From positions 1 to 35,628 of the forward strand of contig JANNQK010000308.1 of NCBI GenBank assembly GCA_031400715.1: DNA of 35,628 bases. The letters are read 5' to 3'. This DNA comes from VFMC01 sp031400715. Its GTDB lineage: Bacteria; Actinomycetota; Acidimicrobiia; Acidimicrobiales; Ilumatobacteraceae. Every line of letters starts with the position of its first letter. Position 1 is the first letter of the stretch. Positions 7,983 through 16,301 of this stretch are shown here, one piece after another. The notes below the pieces were generated by a model that saw only the letters and a program-made list of their open reading frames with translations, did not search any database and was not told the origin of the DNA. A program made the translations under genes and the position numbers.

Positions 7983-9662
7983 ATGGCTCACGATCTGATC
8001 ATTCGCAACGGCATGGTGGTGGACGGCACCGGCGTCGAGGCCGTACGTGCCGACGTGGCGGTCGACGCCGACCGGATCACCGCGATCGGCGACCTGTCGA
8101 CCGAGACCGCACGTCGCGAGATCGATGCCACGGGCCTGCTGGTCACGCCCGGCTTCATCGATCTCCACACCCACCTCGACGCCCAGGTGGCGTGGGACCC
8201 GCTCATGACGTCGAGCTCGTGGCACGGCGTCACCACGGTGTTGATGGGCAACTGCGGCGTCACGTTCGCTCCGGTGCGACCCGACGACCGCGTCTTCCTC
8301 GCCGAGATGATGGAGAGCGTGGAGGACGTGCCTCGCGACGCGATCCTCGATGGTCTGGCGTGGGACTGGGAGACCTACCCGCAGTACCTCGATTCGGTGC
8401 AGCGCATGAGGCCGGCGCTGAACATCGTCGGGATGGTCGGACACTGTGCGGTCCGGTACCACGTGATGGGGGAGCGCTCGCTCTCCGACGAGATCGCCAC
8501 ACCGGCCGAGATGGATCAGATGCGAGCCATCGCCGAGGAATCCGTCGCCGGTGGCGCGGTGGGCTTCAGCACATCGCGAATCCTGCTGCACGTCGTACCC
8601 GACGGCCGGTACGTGCCGGGCACACTGGCGCCGATCGACGAGTACCTCGCGATCGCCGATGGGATGAACGCTGCCGGCGGTGGCTTGTTCCAAGCGGTGA
8701 ACGACTTCGCCACGAAGGCGGGTCACGAGATCGAGTTGCTGCGCGAGATGGCTCGCTCGTGCGGCGATGTGCTGTTCTCCGGCGGAGTCGGCAACTCGGG
8801 CAACTCTGGCGTCGACATGTTCGAAGCCTTCCTCGCCGACACGAACGCCAACGTCGGACGCATGACCCTCGCGACGGCGTCGCGCCCCAGCGGCTCGCTG
8901 TGCGGTCTGGCCCAGATCTCGCCGGTGAAGGGTAAGAAATGGAAGGCGCTGCTGGCACTGCCCACGCTCGGCGAGCGTGTCGCGGCGCTCGAGGATCCCG
9001 CAGTGCGGGCGGCACTCGTCGCCGAAGGCATCGAGAAAGGCATGTGGTACGACCCGAATCACATCTACCCGCTCGGCACAGGACCCTCGCCCGACTACGC
9101 CGAGCAAGGTGGAGCGTCGATCGCGGTGCTCGCCGATCGTGCCGGCGTGCATCCCGTCGAGCTCGTCATCGACCGACTCATCGCGAGCGATGGGCTCGAA
9201 CTGTTCAACACCTGGTTCTTCAATCGCAACGTCACCGGACTGCAACACCTGCTCACACTCGATCACGTGTATCCGGGGCTCGCGGACACGGGCGCCCATG
9301 CCGGACAGATCTGTGATGCCGACATGAGCACCCACTACCTGGCGTACTGGGCGCGCGACCGAAAGATCGCATCGATCACCGACGGCGTGCGGCGACTCAC
9401 CCAGTTGCCCGCTTCCGTCCTCGGCCTGATCGATCGAGGCACGCTCCGGGTCGGCGCCTACGCCGACATCAACGTGTTCGACATCGACGCCTTGGCCTCC
9501 GAGCATCCGAAGTACGCGAACGACTTCCCCGGCGGCGCCGGTCGGTTCACGATCGCTGCGCGTGGATATGCCGCAACCATCGTGAACGGCGCGATCGTCA
9601 CCGAACAGGGAGCGAACACCGGCGAGCGCCCAGGAACGGTGATCCGCGAGTTCTCGCGCTGA
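7983..9662 (+). CDS. N-acyl-D-amino-acid deacylase family amidohydrolase
   Basis: The 559-residue protein belongs to the urease-like amidohydrolase superfamily, D-aminoacylase branch. It opens with a beta-sandwich segment (LIIRNGMVVDGTG), then the metal motif HTHLD at 62-66 after PGFID, and ends with the typical VRRLT / G-L-DRGTLR-G-YADINVFD region that restores the sandwich. Known members release D-amino acids from N-acyl derivatives or act as dihydroorotase/hydantoinase-like enzymes. Length (480-570) fits. The start is supported by AGGGGG 7 bases upstream. It lies in a same-strand run of amidase, deacylase and D-lactate-dehydrogenase-like genes. The substrate is not known. Confidence 0.85.
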   Translation: MAHDLIIRNGMVVDGTGVEAVRADVAVDADRITAIGDLSTETARREIDATGLLVTPGFIDLHTHLDAQVAWDPLMTSSSWHGVTTVLMGNCGVTFAPVRPDDRVFLAEMMESVEDVPRDAILDGLAWDWETYPQYLDSVQRMRPALNIVGMVGHCAVRYHVMGERSLSDEIATPAEMDQMRAIAEESVAGGAVGFSTSRILLHVVPDGRYVPGTLAPIDEYLAIADGMNAAGGGLFQAVNDFATKAGHEIELLREMARSCGDVLFSGGVGNSGNSGVDMFEAFLADTNANVGRMTLATASRPSGSLCGLAQISPVKGKKWKALLALPTLGERVAALEDPAVRAALVAEGIEKGMWYDPNHIYPLGTGPSPDYAEQGGASIAVLADRAGVHPVELVIDRLIASDGLELFNTWFFNRNVTGLQHLLTLDHVYPGLADTGAHAGQICDADMSTHYLAYWARDRKIASITDGVRRLTQLPASVLGLIDRGTLRVGAYADINVFDIDALASEHPKYANDFPGGAGRFTIAARGYAATIVNGAIVTEQGANTGERPGTVIREFSR

Positions 9663-9749
9663 CGCCGGCTTCCGATCGGCGACCACCGTCGCTGCCTGCG
9701 GTCACCTCGGAACTGCACGGAGTGCCACCACCTGTGGCAACGTGAGTCC

Positions 9750-10754
9750 ATGCGAGTGGCGATGTACTCCTCGAAGCCGTACGACGAGGCGAGCTTCACC
9801 GCGGCGAACCATCGGTCGAATCACGAGATCGTGCATCTCGAAGAGCGCCTTCGTCCTGCCACAGCTCGCCTGGCCGACGGATGCCAGGCGGTGTGTGTCT
9901 TCGTCAACGACATCGTCGACGACTCGGTGCTCGTGGCGCTGGACGCGGTCGGCGTGCGCCACGTCGCCCTGCGCTGCGCAGGGTTCAACAACATCGATCT
10001 CGCCGCCGCCGATCGGCTCGGCATCGATGTCGTGCGCGTGCCGGCGTACTCGCCGAACGCAGTCGCCGAACACACCATCGCGCTCATCCTCGGCCTCAAC
10101 CGTCGGCTGCACCGTGCGTACGCGCGGGTGCGCGACGGCAACTTCGCCCTCGACGGTCTGGTGGGGTTCGACCTCGCCGGCAAGACCGTCGGGGTGGTCG
10201 GCACAGGGCGTATCGGAGCGCTCGTCGCCCGCCTGCTGTGGCACTTCCGATGCGAGGTGATCGCGCACGACCCCGAGCCGAACCCGATGGTCACCGAGAT
10301 GGGCATTCGATATGTCCCGCTCGACGAGATCTGGGCCACGAGCGACATCATCACGCTCAACTGCCCGCTCAACTCCGAGACGCATCACCTCGTGTCGGTC
10401 GATGCCGTGGCCGCGCTGAAGCCCGGGGTGATGCTGGTCAACACCGGGCGAGGTGCCCTGATCGACACCGTCGCAGTGATCGACGGGCTGAAGTCGGGAC
10501 GCGTCGGATCGTTGGCGCTCGACGTGTACGAGGAGGAAGCACCTCTGTTCTTCGAAGATCGATCATCCGAAGTGCTCACCGACGACGTGTTCGCCCGACT
10601 CCTCACGTTTCCCAACGTCTTGATCACCGCTCATCAGGCGTTCCTCACCAACGAAGCGCTCGCCGCGATTGCAGCGACCACGTTGTCGAACCTCGACGAC
10701 CTGGCCGCCGGCCGGCCGTGCCCGAACGCCAGTCCGGCACAGCGGCAGCAGTGA
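9750..10754 (+). CDS. D-2-hydroxyacid dehydrogenase, LdhA (D-lactate dehydrogenase)-like
   Basis: The 334-residue NAD-dependent D-isomer-specific 2-hydroxyacid dehydrogenase has the nucleotide motif GTGRIG at 151-156 with Asp174 following the second strand, NTGRG with catalytic Arg234, Glu263, and His295 in TAHQAFLT. The HQAFLTNEAL block and the overall length match fermentative D-lactate dehydrogenases (LdhA type) rather than glycerate or phosphoglycerate enzymes. It would interconvert pyruvate and D-lactate or a related 2-keto acid. The start at ATG 9750 has only a weak GTGAG upstream. It ends 45 bases before the convergent acyl-CoA dehydrogenase stop. Confidence 0.85.
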   Translation: MRVAMYSSKPYDEASFTAANHRSNHEIVHLEERLRPATARLADGCQAVCVFVNDIVDDSVLVALDAVGVRHVALRCAGFNNIDLAAADRLGIDVVRVPAYSPNAVAEHTIALILGLNRRLHRAYARVRDGNFALDGLVGFDLAGKTVGVVGTGRIGALVARLLWHFRCEVIAHDPEPNPMVTEMGIRYVPLDEIWATSDIITLNCPLNSETHHLVSVDAVAALKPGVMLVNTGRGALIDTVAVIDGLKSGRVGSLALDVYEEEAPLFFEDRSSEVLTDDVFARLLTFPNVLITAHQAFLTNEALAAIAATTLSNLDDLAAGRPCPNASPAQRQQ

Positions 10755-10771
10755 CGGCCGGCTGACCGTCA
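10752..10771. terminator. small hairpin between convergent genes
   Basis: Six-base arms TGACGG and CCGTCA with an 8-base loop begin at the stop codon of the dehydrogenase gene and lie in the 45-base gap between convergent genes. There is no T-run. It is a plausible weak bidirectional terminator. Confidence 0.3.
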
Positions 10772-10799
10772 GGCCGACGCTCCACCGGCGACGAAGAGG

Positions 10800-11960
10800 T
10801 CACGCACCGAAGGGTCGCAGCATGGCGCGACTGATGATGTGTCGCTGGATCTCGCTGGTGCCGTCCCAGATGCGGTCGACTCGGGTGTCGCGCCACATCC
10901 GTTCGAGCGGCAGTTCGTCCATGAGGCCCATGCCACCCAGGATCTGAATCGCCTCGTCGGTCACGAACTGGCACATCTCGCTGGAGAACACCTTGGCCAT
11001 CGCCATGTCGGTGTCGGTCGCGGTGCCCTGAGCGTCCTTCCAGGCGGCGCGCAACGTGAGCAGCTCGGCGGCTTCGAGCTGGGTGGCCATGTCGGCGAGC
11101 TTGAACGAGACTCCTTGGAACTTGCCGATCTGCTGGCCGAACTGCTCGCGGGTGGCGGCCCACTCGGTGGCGATGCCGAGGGCCCGTCGTGCTCGTCCCA
11201 CACACACGGCGGCAACCTGGAGACGGGTGGACCCGAGCCACTCGTTCGCGGCGTCGAATCCGCGGTGCTCCTCGCCGAGGATCTTGCTCACCGGAACCCG
11301 GCAGTCGTCGAAGTTGATGATGAGGTTGTGGTAGCCGCGGTTCGAGACGCACGTGTAGCCGTCGAGGACTTCGCAGCCGGGCGTGTCGAAGTCGACGAGG
11401 AACCCGGTGATCTTCTTCTTCGGCCCCTTGCTCGTCTGTTCTTCTCCGCTGGCCGCGAACAGGATCACGTAGTCGGCGAGGTCGGCGTGGCTGATGAAGT
11501 GCTTGACGCCGTTGATCACGTAGTCGTCTCCGTCGCGGACGGCGGTGCATTTCATGCCCCGCACGTCGCTGCCGGCGTCGGGCTCGCTCATCGCCATGCA
11601 GTCCACTCGCTCCCCGCGGATGGTGGGCAGGAGGTACTCCTCGATCTGATCGCCCTGGCAGGCGCGCAAGATGTTGGAGGGGCGAGCGACGATGTAGTGC
11701 AGCGCATACGACGCTGCTCCGAACTCGCGATCGACCAGGGTGACGCCCAGGCTGTCGAGACCGCCGCCACCCAACTCGGCGGGCATGTTGGCTGCGTACA
11801 GGCCGGCATCGATCGACTTGCGCTTGATCTCGTGCACCAGTTCCGGCGGCACGTCACCCAGGCGTTCGACCAGGTCCTCGTGAGGGATCAGTTCCTTCTG
11901 GGTGAAGGAACGCACGGTGTCGACGATCATCTGTTGCTCGTCGGACAGTTCGAACATCAT
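10800..11960 (-). CDS. acyl-CoA dehydrogenase, candidate gamma-butyrobetainyl-CoA dehydrogenase
   Basis: This is a 386-residue FAD acyl-CoA dehydrogenase. The N-terminal helical domain opens with LSDEQQMIVDTVR. The middle domain carries MSEPDAGSD and the ...ISHADLADY region. The C-terminal domain has REQFGQQIGKFQ and LGGMGLMDE. The usual catalytic glutamate of the YEGT motif is Asp366 here (WDGTSE), which is unusual (finding). The gene lies between carnitine-type genes. Oxidation of gamma-butyrobetainyl-CoA to crotonobetainyl-CoA would supply the CaiD-like hydratase; this assignment is inference, and a short- or branched-chain substrate is possible. The start at 11960 follows GGAG at 8 bases; a second ATG immediately follows. 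Confidence 0.85.
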   Translation of the reverse strand: MMFELSDEQQMIVDTVRSFTQKELIPHEDLVERLGDVPPELVHEIKRKSIDAGLYAANMPAELGGGGLDSLGVTLVDREFGAASYALHYIVARPSNILRACQGDQIEEYLLPTIRGERVDCMAMSEPDAGSDVRGMKCTAVRDGDDYVINGVKHFISHADLADYVILFAASGEEQTSKGPKKKITGFLVDFDTPGCEVLDGYTCVSNRGYHNLIINFDDCRVPVSKILGEEHRGFDAANEWLGSTRLQVAAVCVGRARRALGIATEWAATREQFGQQIGKFQGVSFKLADMATQLEAAELLTLRAAWKDAQGTATDTDMAMAKVFSSEMCQFVTDEAIQILGGMGLMDELPLERMWRDTRVDRIWDGTSEIQRHIISRAMLRPFGA

Positions 11961-12024
11961 GCTCAGGCTCCTGGAAACGGGACGGGGATGTGGGGTGGGG
12001 GTCGAGAAACTGCGGCAACGCTGG

Positions 12025-13095
12025 TCAGTGCTTCTGCGGTGGGAGGCGCATCACGCTGCCCACCCGCTGTGGCACAGGTCGGTGTTCATGTGCATCGGCG
12101 ATCGCCCGCAACGCCGCGGCCACGTCCGGCAGGATCGCCACCGCCCGACCGGCCGTCATGTCGACATGGACGAGCATCTGCTCGACCGTGCAGAGCAACG
12201 CGCCGCTGTCGCCGTGGAACATCTCGTGCACGAGATGCACCCGCTTGGCGTCGACGCCGAGCACCTGGGTGGTGAATCTGATCGGTTCGTGCACGTCCAC
12301 TTCGAGCAGATAGTGAACGTGGGTCTCGACGGTGTAGAAGCTGTGGCCCGCTTCGCGATACGCCTCGTCGTCGCCGATGTAGCGGAACAGCGCATCCGAC
12401 GCCCATCCGGCCGCGGTGAGGTACGCGGCCTCGGTCATGTGGCCGTTGTAGTCGACCCACTCGGGTTCGACGGCGGTGGCGTAGAGCTGCAACGGCGCAG
12501 CCACGACGTCGCCTGGCTGCCATGGTGCGGCTGCAGCTGCGCTGAACCGGCGCGCCTCGTGCTCGGCCAGGGCCGCCCCGGCGCCGATGCCCATGGGCCG
12601 GAGCGCACGCATCACCGCCAGGATGGCCGCGGGGTCGCCATCGGTGAGCTCGACCAGCGCCGACCCGAGGCGCCATCGCTCCAACGGGTGTGTGTCGGGC
12701 CCTCTCGGTGCCATGCCGATCGAGGTGTAGAACTCCGCCAGGGCTGCCGAGTGTTCTGCGTGCCCCAACTCCACCAACGGCACGACGTGGATCGGCATGT
12801 GAGCGAACGCCGTGTCGTCATCTGCCACCAATGCCGCACCCTCGGGTGCGGTCGCATCGCCCACCACCTGGACGAAGGAAGCACCGGCGAGCACCGCCGG
12901 ATCAGAGCTGATCCGCAGCCGGGTCGGCGACGAGCCGGGGAACAAGCCCACACGCTCGGCCGCGCCCCACGAGTCGGCGACCATGGCGGGCACTGTGCGA
13001 TCATCGGCCACGACGTCCAGTCCGGATGCCAGGAATCGGGTGGCCCACCCGCCAGCGCGGGGCCCGCTACCGATCACGGCGACGTACATGGACAT
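12025..13095 (-). CDS. shortened carnitine-dehydrogenase-like / hot-dog thioesterase fusion
   Basis: This 356-residue protein is a paralogue of the L-carnitine dehydrogenase/thioesterase fusion at 13856. Residues 1-190 keep a Rossmann start (GSGPRAGG at 9-16, GWATRFLASG) and traces of the substrate loop (MPIHVVPLVE near 100-109, against GHPFNPVYLMPLVE in the paralogue). About 100 residues of the dehydrogenase C-terminal domain are missing. The connector (RALRP-GIGAG) aligns again at about 163-173. Residues 200-356 are a complete 4HBT-type thioesterase domain with WVDYNGHM at 213-220. It probably works as a thioesterase, perhaps on carnitinyl-CoA or betainyl-CoA, while the dehydrogenase part looks inactive; this is inference. 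The start is ATG 13095 with no clear ribosome site; ATG 13089 is possible. It is divergent from the TetR gene. Confidence 0.75.
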   Translation of the reverse strand: MSMYVAVIGSGPRAGGWATRFLASGLDVVADDRTVPAMVADSWGAAERVGLFPGSSPTRLRISSDPAVLAGASFVQVVGDATAPEGAALVADDDTAFAHMPIHVVPLVELGHAEHSAALAEFYTSIGMAPRGPDTHPLERWRLGSALVELTDGDPAAILAVMRALRPMGIGAGAALAEHEARRFSAAAAAPWQPGDVVAAPLQLYATAVEPEWVDYNGHMTEAAYLTAAGWASDALFRYIGDDEAYREAGHSFYTVETHVHYLLEVDVHEPIRFTTQVLGVDAKRVHLVHEMFHGDSGALLCTVEQMLVHVDMTAGRAVAILPDVAAALRAIADAHEHRPVPQRVGSVMRLPPQKH

Positions 13096-13157
13096 AAGTT
13101 AAACATACATTCAGGATTCGATCCGAGAGCGGGTCGCCGATACCGGAAGGGCTGTGG
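13096..13157. promoter_or_regulatory. divergent promoter/operator region of the TetR gene
   Basis: This 62-base A/T-richer gap separates the divergent thioesterase-fusion gene and the TetR gene. It contains repeated ACAT boxes around 13086-13111 (partly in the first codons of the minus-strand gene) and a GTTAAAC element. TetR regulators usually bind such divergent gaps and repress both genes. No exact palindrome is evident, so the operator is only proposed. Confidence 0.4.
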
Positions 13158-13769
13158 ATGCCTCGTCCTCGACTCGATCACGTCCGCAAGGCACAGATCC
13201 TCTCCGCTGCGGCGGAGGTGTTGTCGGAACGCGGTTACGCCAACACGCGCGTGGTCGACATCGCCAAGGAAGCCGGCACCAGCCCTGCTGCGATCCTGTA
13301 CTGGTTCGACGGCAAGGACGGGTTGTTGGCACAGGCGTTGGTGCTTCGCGAACAGGAGTTCCACGATCGGTTCACCTTGCGCAGCAGTTCGAAGTCGACC
13401 GCCAGCGATCAACTGCGCAGCCTGGTGGAAGCGATGCTGCACCACTACGACTGGGGGCTCTGGATGGAGCTGTGCGTGTTGGCGCTTCGCGACAAAGCGG
13501 CTGCAGCCGAGCGTGACCGGATGGATCGCCGTTGGCGAGCGGCACTGCGCAAGGTGATCACCGAAGGCCAAGCGCGTGGAGAGTTCGCGGCGAGCGATGC
13601 CGACGAGACGATGTTCGTGCTCGCGGCGCTGATCGACGGCTGGGCGCCCCTGCTCGCGGTGAAGGCGAAGGGCGTCACCCGCGAACGTGTGGAGCGCTCA
13701 TGGCTGTCCGAGGCCTCGCGGTTGTTGGGGCCAGGCTTCGACGCCACCCCGCTGCACCGCACCCGCTGA
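13158..13769 (+). CDS. TetR-family transcriptional regulator
   Basis: This 203-residue protein has an N-terminal TetR helix-turn-helix (residues about 8-52, with the typical RGY-N-RVVDIAKEAG-SPAAILYWF-GKD pattern) and an all-helical ligand domain, BetI/AcrR-like in length. The start is supported by GGAAGGG 6 bases upstream. It stands between the two dehydrogenase/thioesterase genes and is divergent from the shorter one. The expected role is ligand-responsive repression of this carnitine/betaine gene set, possibly induced by a betaine or its CoA ester (inference). Confidence 0.85.
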   Translation: MPRPRLDHVRKAQILSAAAEVLSERGYANTRVVDIAKEAGTSPAAILYWFDGKDGLLAQALVLREQEFHDRFTLRSSSKSTASDQLRSLVEAMLHHYDWGLWMELCVLALRDKAAAAERDRMDRRWRAALRKVITEGQARGEFAASDADETMFVLAALIDGWAPLLAVKAKGVTRERVERSWLSEASRLLGPGFDATPLHRTR

Positions 13770-13783
13770 TCACGTCAGCCGAC

Positions 13784-13832
13784 GTTCTGGTCGCGCCGGC
13801 GTGCGGATGCCGCAACGATTCGCGACCAGAAC
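13784..13832. terminator. bidirectional terminator between TetR and carnitine dehydrogenase genes
   Basis: A perfect 12-base inverted repeat (GTTCTGGTCGCG at 13784-13795 and CGCGACCAGAAC at 13821-13832) surrounds a 25-base G/C-rich loop in the 86-base gap between two convergent stop codons. No T-run is present. Its placement fits a bidirectional terminator. Confidence 0.55.
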
Positions 13833-13855
13833 CCGTCGTGGCCAAGGGTGTGGCG

Positions 13856-15343
13856 TCAGCGGCCCTGGCCGATCGCCCGGCCGGCCTGTGTGGGTACCGA
13901 GAGTGTCGAGTGGTGCTGGGCGATCCGGTCGAGCATCTCGATGATGGCAGAGTCGGCGGGGGACGCCTTGTCCAGCGTGGTGTCGACGTGCAGCATCATG
14001 TGCTCGGCGGTGGCCACCAGTGAGTCGTCGTCCTCGCGTCGCATCGCGGTGAACAAGCGCAGTCGCTTGGCGTCGTGGGAGATGAGCTGGATCGTGACAT
14101 ACAGCTGGTCGCCGGCTTTCGCCTGGGCGATGAAGTTGAGGTGGCTCTCGACGGTGAAGAAGCTCCGACCGCTCTCGAGGTAGGCGCCGTCCATCCCGAT
14201 GTAGCGCAGGAAGCGGTCGCCACCTTCGCTCGACAGTTGCATGTAACGGCTGTCGTTCATGTGTCCGTTGTAGTCGACCCATTCGGTCGGCACCGTCACA
14301 TGATGCATCCGCAGCGGCCGCGAGAGGTCGGGCTCGACAGCGCTGCGCGACGTCCGATCGAACAACGCCTTCTCGTAGCGGTCGAGCACCTGACCGGCTC
14401 CGTAGTCCATCGTTCGCAAGCCCTGGATCACGGAGATGAGGCAGTCGTCGCGCAGCATCTCCAGCTCGCGCAGCGACGCACCGCCGGCCTGGTCATCGCT
14501 CTGTGCGACGAGGGTGTCGAGCAGCTCGTCGGTCAGATCGGGTACGTCGGTGAGCTTCGACCATGGCCATTTGAGGGATGGGCCGAACTGAGCCATGAAG
14601 TGGCGCATACCCGCTTCGCCCCCGGCGATGCGGTAGATGAGCAGCGTGCCCATGAAGCTCCAGCGCAGGCCGGGGCCGTATCGAATCGCGTCGTCGATCT
14701 CCTGCGCCGTGGCCACGCCGTCGTTGATCATCCAGAGGGCCTCGCGCCAGAGGGCTTCCATCATCCTGTCGGCGACGAAGCCATCGATCTCGGTACTGAG
14801 CTGCAAGGGGTACATCCCGATCGCCTCGTACACCTGGGCCGCCCGGTCCTTGGTGGCCTGGGTGGTCTGCTTCCCGCCACAGATCTCGACCAGCGGCATC
14901 AGGTAGACGGGGTTGAACGGATGGCCGACCACCAGTCGGCCAGGGTGCACCATGCCCTGTTGCATCTCGCTCGGCAGGAGGCCGGAGGTGCTGGAACCGA
15001 AGACGACTTCGGGACCGGCCATGGTGCTGGCACGACGCAACAGGTCCTGCTTCAACTCCATCCGCTCGGGGGCACTCTCCTGGACGAAGTCGACACCGGT
15101 GGCCGCCTCTTCGGGCGTGGCCACGAAGGTGAGCGTTCCCTCCGCAGGCAGTGCGGGCATCACCAGCTTGCCGAGTGCTCGGCGAGCGTTGGCCAACACC
15201 TCGCCCATCTTGCGCGGTGCTTCGGGGTCGGGGTCGTACAGCTGCACGTCCACGCCGTTGAGCAGGAAACGCGCCGCCCAACCGGCACCGATCACGCCGC
15301 CGCCCAAGAGGCCGACCTTGTTCAACCCATCGATCGGGCTCAC
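13856..15343 (-). CDS. L-carnitine dehydrogenase / betainyl-CoA thioesterase fusion
   Basis: In this 495-residue two-domain protein, residues 1-330 form a 3-hydroxyacyl-CoA-dehydrogenase-type enzyme with GGGVIGAG at 14-21, Asp37 after the second strand, QESAPE at 89-94 and the catalytic GHPFNP loop (His141). Residues about 345-480 form a hot-dog thioesterase with WVDYNGHM at 355-362. Fusions of L-carnitine dehydrogenase with betainyl-CoA thioesterase are known in bacterial carnitine degradation (L-carnitine to 3-dehydrocarnitine; betainyl-CoA to glycine betaine). The GTG start lies 2 bases after the stop of the BKACE gene, so translation is coupled. It is the downstream partner of that gene, together covering both ends of the cleavage step. 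Confidence is high for the family and good for the substrate. Confidence 0.85.
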   Translation of the reverse strand: MSPIDGLNKVGLLGGGVIGAGWAARFLLNGVDVQLYDPDPEAPRKMGEVLANARRALGKLVMPALPAEGTLTFVATPEEAATGVDFVQESAPERMELKQDLLRRASTMAGPEVVFGSSTSGLLPSEMQQGMVHPGRLVVGHPFNPVYLMPLVEICGGKQTTQATKDRAAQVYEAIGMYPLQLSTEIDGFVADRMMEALWREALWMINDGVATAQEIDDAIRYGPGLRWSFMGTLLIYRIAGGEAGMRHFMAQFGPSLKWPWSKLTDVPDLTDELLDTLVAQSDDQAGGASLRELEMLRDDCLISVIQGLRTMDYGAGQVLDRYEKALFDRTSRSAVEPDLSRPLRMHHVTVPTEWVDYNGHMNDSRYMQLSSEGGDRFLRYIGMDGAYLESGRSFFTVESHLNFIAQAKAGDQLYVTIQLISHDAKRLRLFTAMRREDDDSLVATAEHMMLHVDTTLDKASPADSAIIEMLDRIAQHHSTLSVPTQAGRAIGQGR

Positions 15344-15345
15344 CG

Positions 15346-16242
15346 TCAGCCGTGTTTCACGAGCTTGAGCTGGTCGCGCACTTCTTGAGGGCCCTTCACG
15401 CGAACGTTCATCGACTCGAGGGTCTGCGTGGCGCGGGCCACCAGCTCGGCATTGGTGGCCTTGTGGCCGGGGCCGAGATAGAGGTTGTCCTCCAGGCCCA
15501 CGCGGACGTTGCCACCGGCAAGGGCCGCCATGGCGACGAACGGCAGTTGCATCTTTCCGATCGAGAACGCCGAGAACACGCAGTCTCGCGGGAGTTGGTT
15601 GACCATGGCCATGAACGTGCCCGGATCGTCGGGGGCGCCGTAGGCGATGCCCATGCAGAGCTGGATCATGATCGGGTCGTCGAGCAGGCCCTTCTTCACC
15701 ATCTCGTGCACGTAGACCAGATGGCCGAAGTCGAAGACCTCGAGCTCGGGGCGGACACCCAGTTCTTGGACCTGCCTGGCCATCGAGTCGAGCATGCTGG
15801 GCGTGTTGACCATGATGTAATCGCCGCCGGATGCAAAGTTCATCGAGCCGCAGTCGAGGGTGCAGATCTCGGGCATGAGTGCGCGCACGTGGTCGAGCCG
15901 TTCGGTGGCGCCCGCCATGTCGGTGCCATTGGGATCGAGCGGCAGCACCTGCTCTGCACCTCCCAAGACCATGTCGCCGCCCATGCCCGCGGTGAAGTTG
16001 AGCACCACGTCGACACCGCTGTCGCGGATGCGCTCGGCCACCTCTGCGTACAAGGCGGTGTCACGCGAGCCCACGCCCGTCTCGGGATCGCGGACGTGGA
16101 TGTGGACCACAGCGGCGCCGGCCGTGGCGGCGTCGATGGCCGACGTGGCGATCTGTTCCGGCGTGACCGGCACGTGGGGGCTCTTGCCCACCGTGGCACC
16201 CGAGCCCGTGACCGCACAGGTGATGAAGACGTCCCAATTCAT
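15346..16242 (-). CDS. 3-dehydrocarnitine cleavage enzyme (BKACE family, DUF849)
   Basis: This is a 298-residue beta-keto acid cleavage enzyme. The zinc ligands are His47 and His49 in VVHIHVRD plus Glu251 in VGLEDN, and the opening ITCAVTGSG and SPHVPVTPEQIA are typical. BKACE enzymes transfer an acetyl-CoA moiety; with dehydrocarnitine the products are betainyl-CoA and acetoacetate. The choice of dehydrocarnitine is supported by the directly adjacent carnitine dehydrogenase/thioesterase fusion, which makes its substrate and consumes its product. The start at 16242 follows AAGGGGG at a spacing of about 5. A 59-base leader separates it from a large inverted repeat upstream. Confidence 0.85.
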   Translation of the reverse strand: MNWDVFITCAVTGSGATVGKSPHVPVTPEQIATSAIDAATAGAAVVHIHVRDPETGVGSRDTALYAEVAERIRDSGVDVVLNFTAGMGGDMVLGGAEQVLPLDPNGTDMAGATERLDHVRALMPEICTLDCGSMNFASGGDYIMVNTPSMLDSMARQVQELGVRPELEVFDFGHLVYVHEMVKKGLLDDPIMIQLCMGIAYGAPDDPGTFMAMVNQLPRDCVFSAFSIGKMQLPFVAMAALAGGNVRVGLEDNLYLGPGHKATNAELVARATQTLESMNVRVKGPQEVRDQLKLVKHG

Positions 16243-16301
16243 GGCAACCCCCTTGAGCCGCGCTCATCCTGAACGCTCGATCAGCTTAACGCAGAGCCCC
16301 A

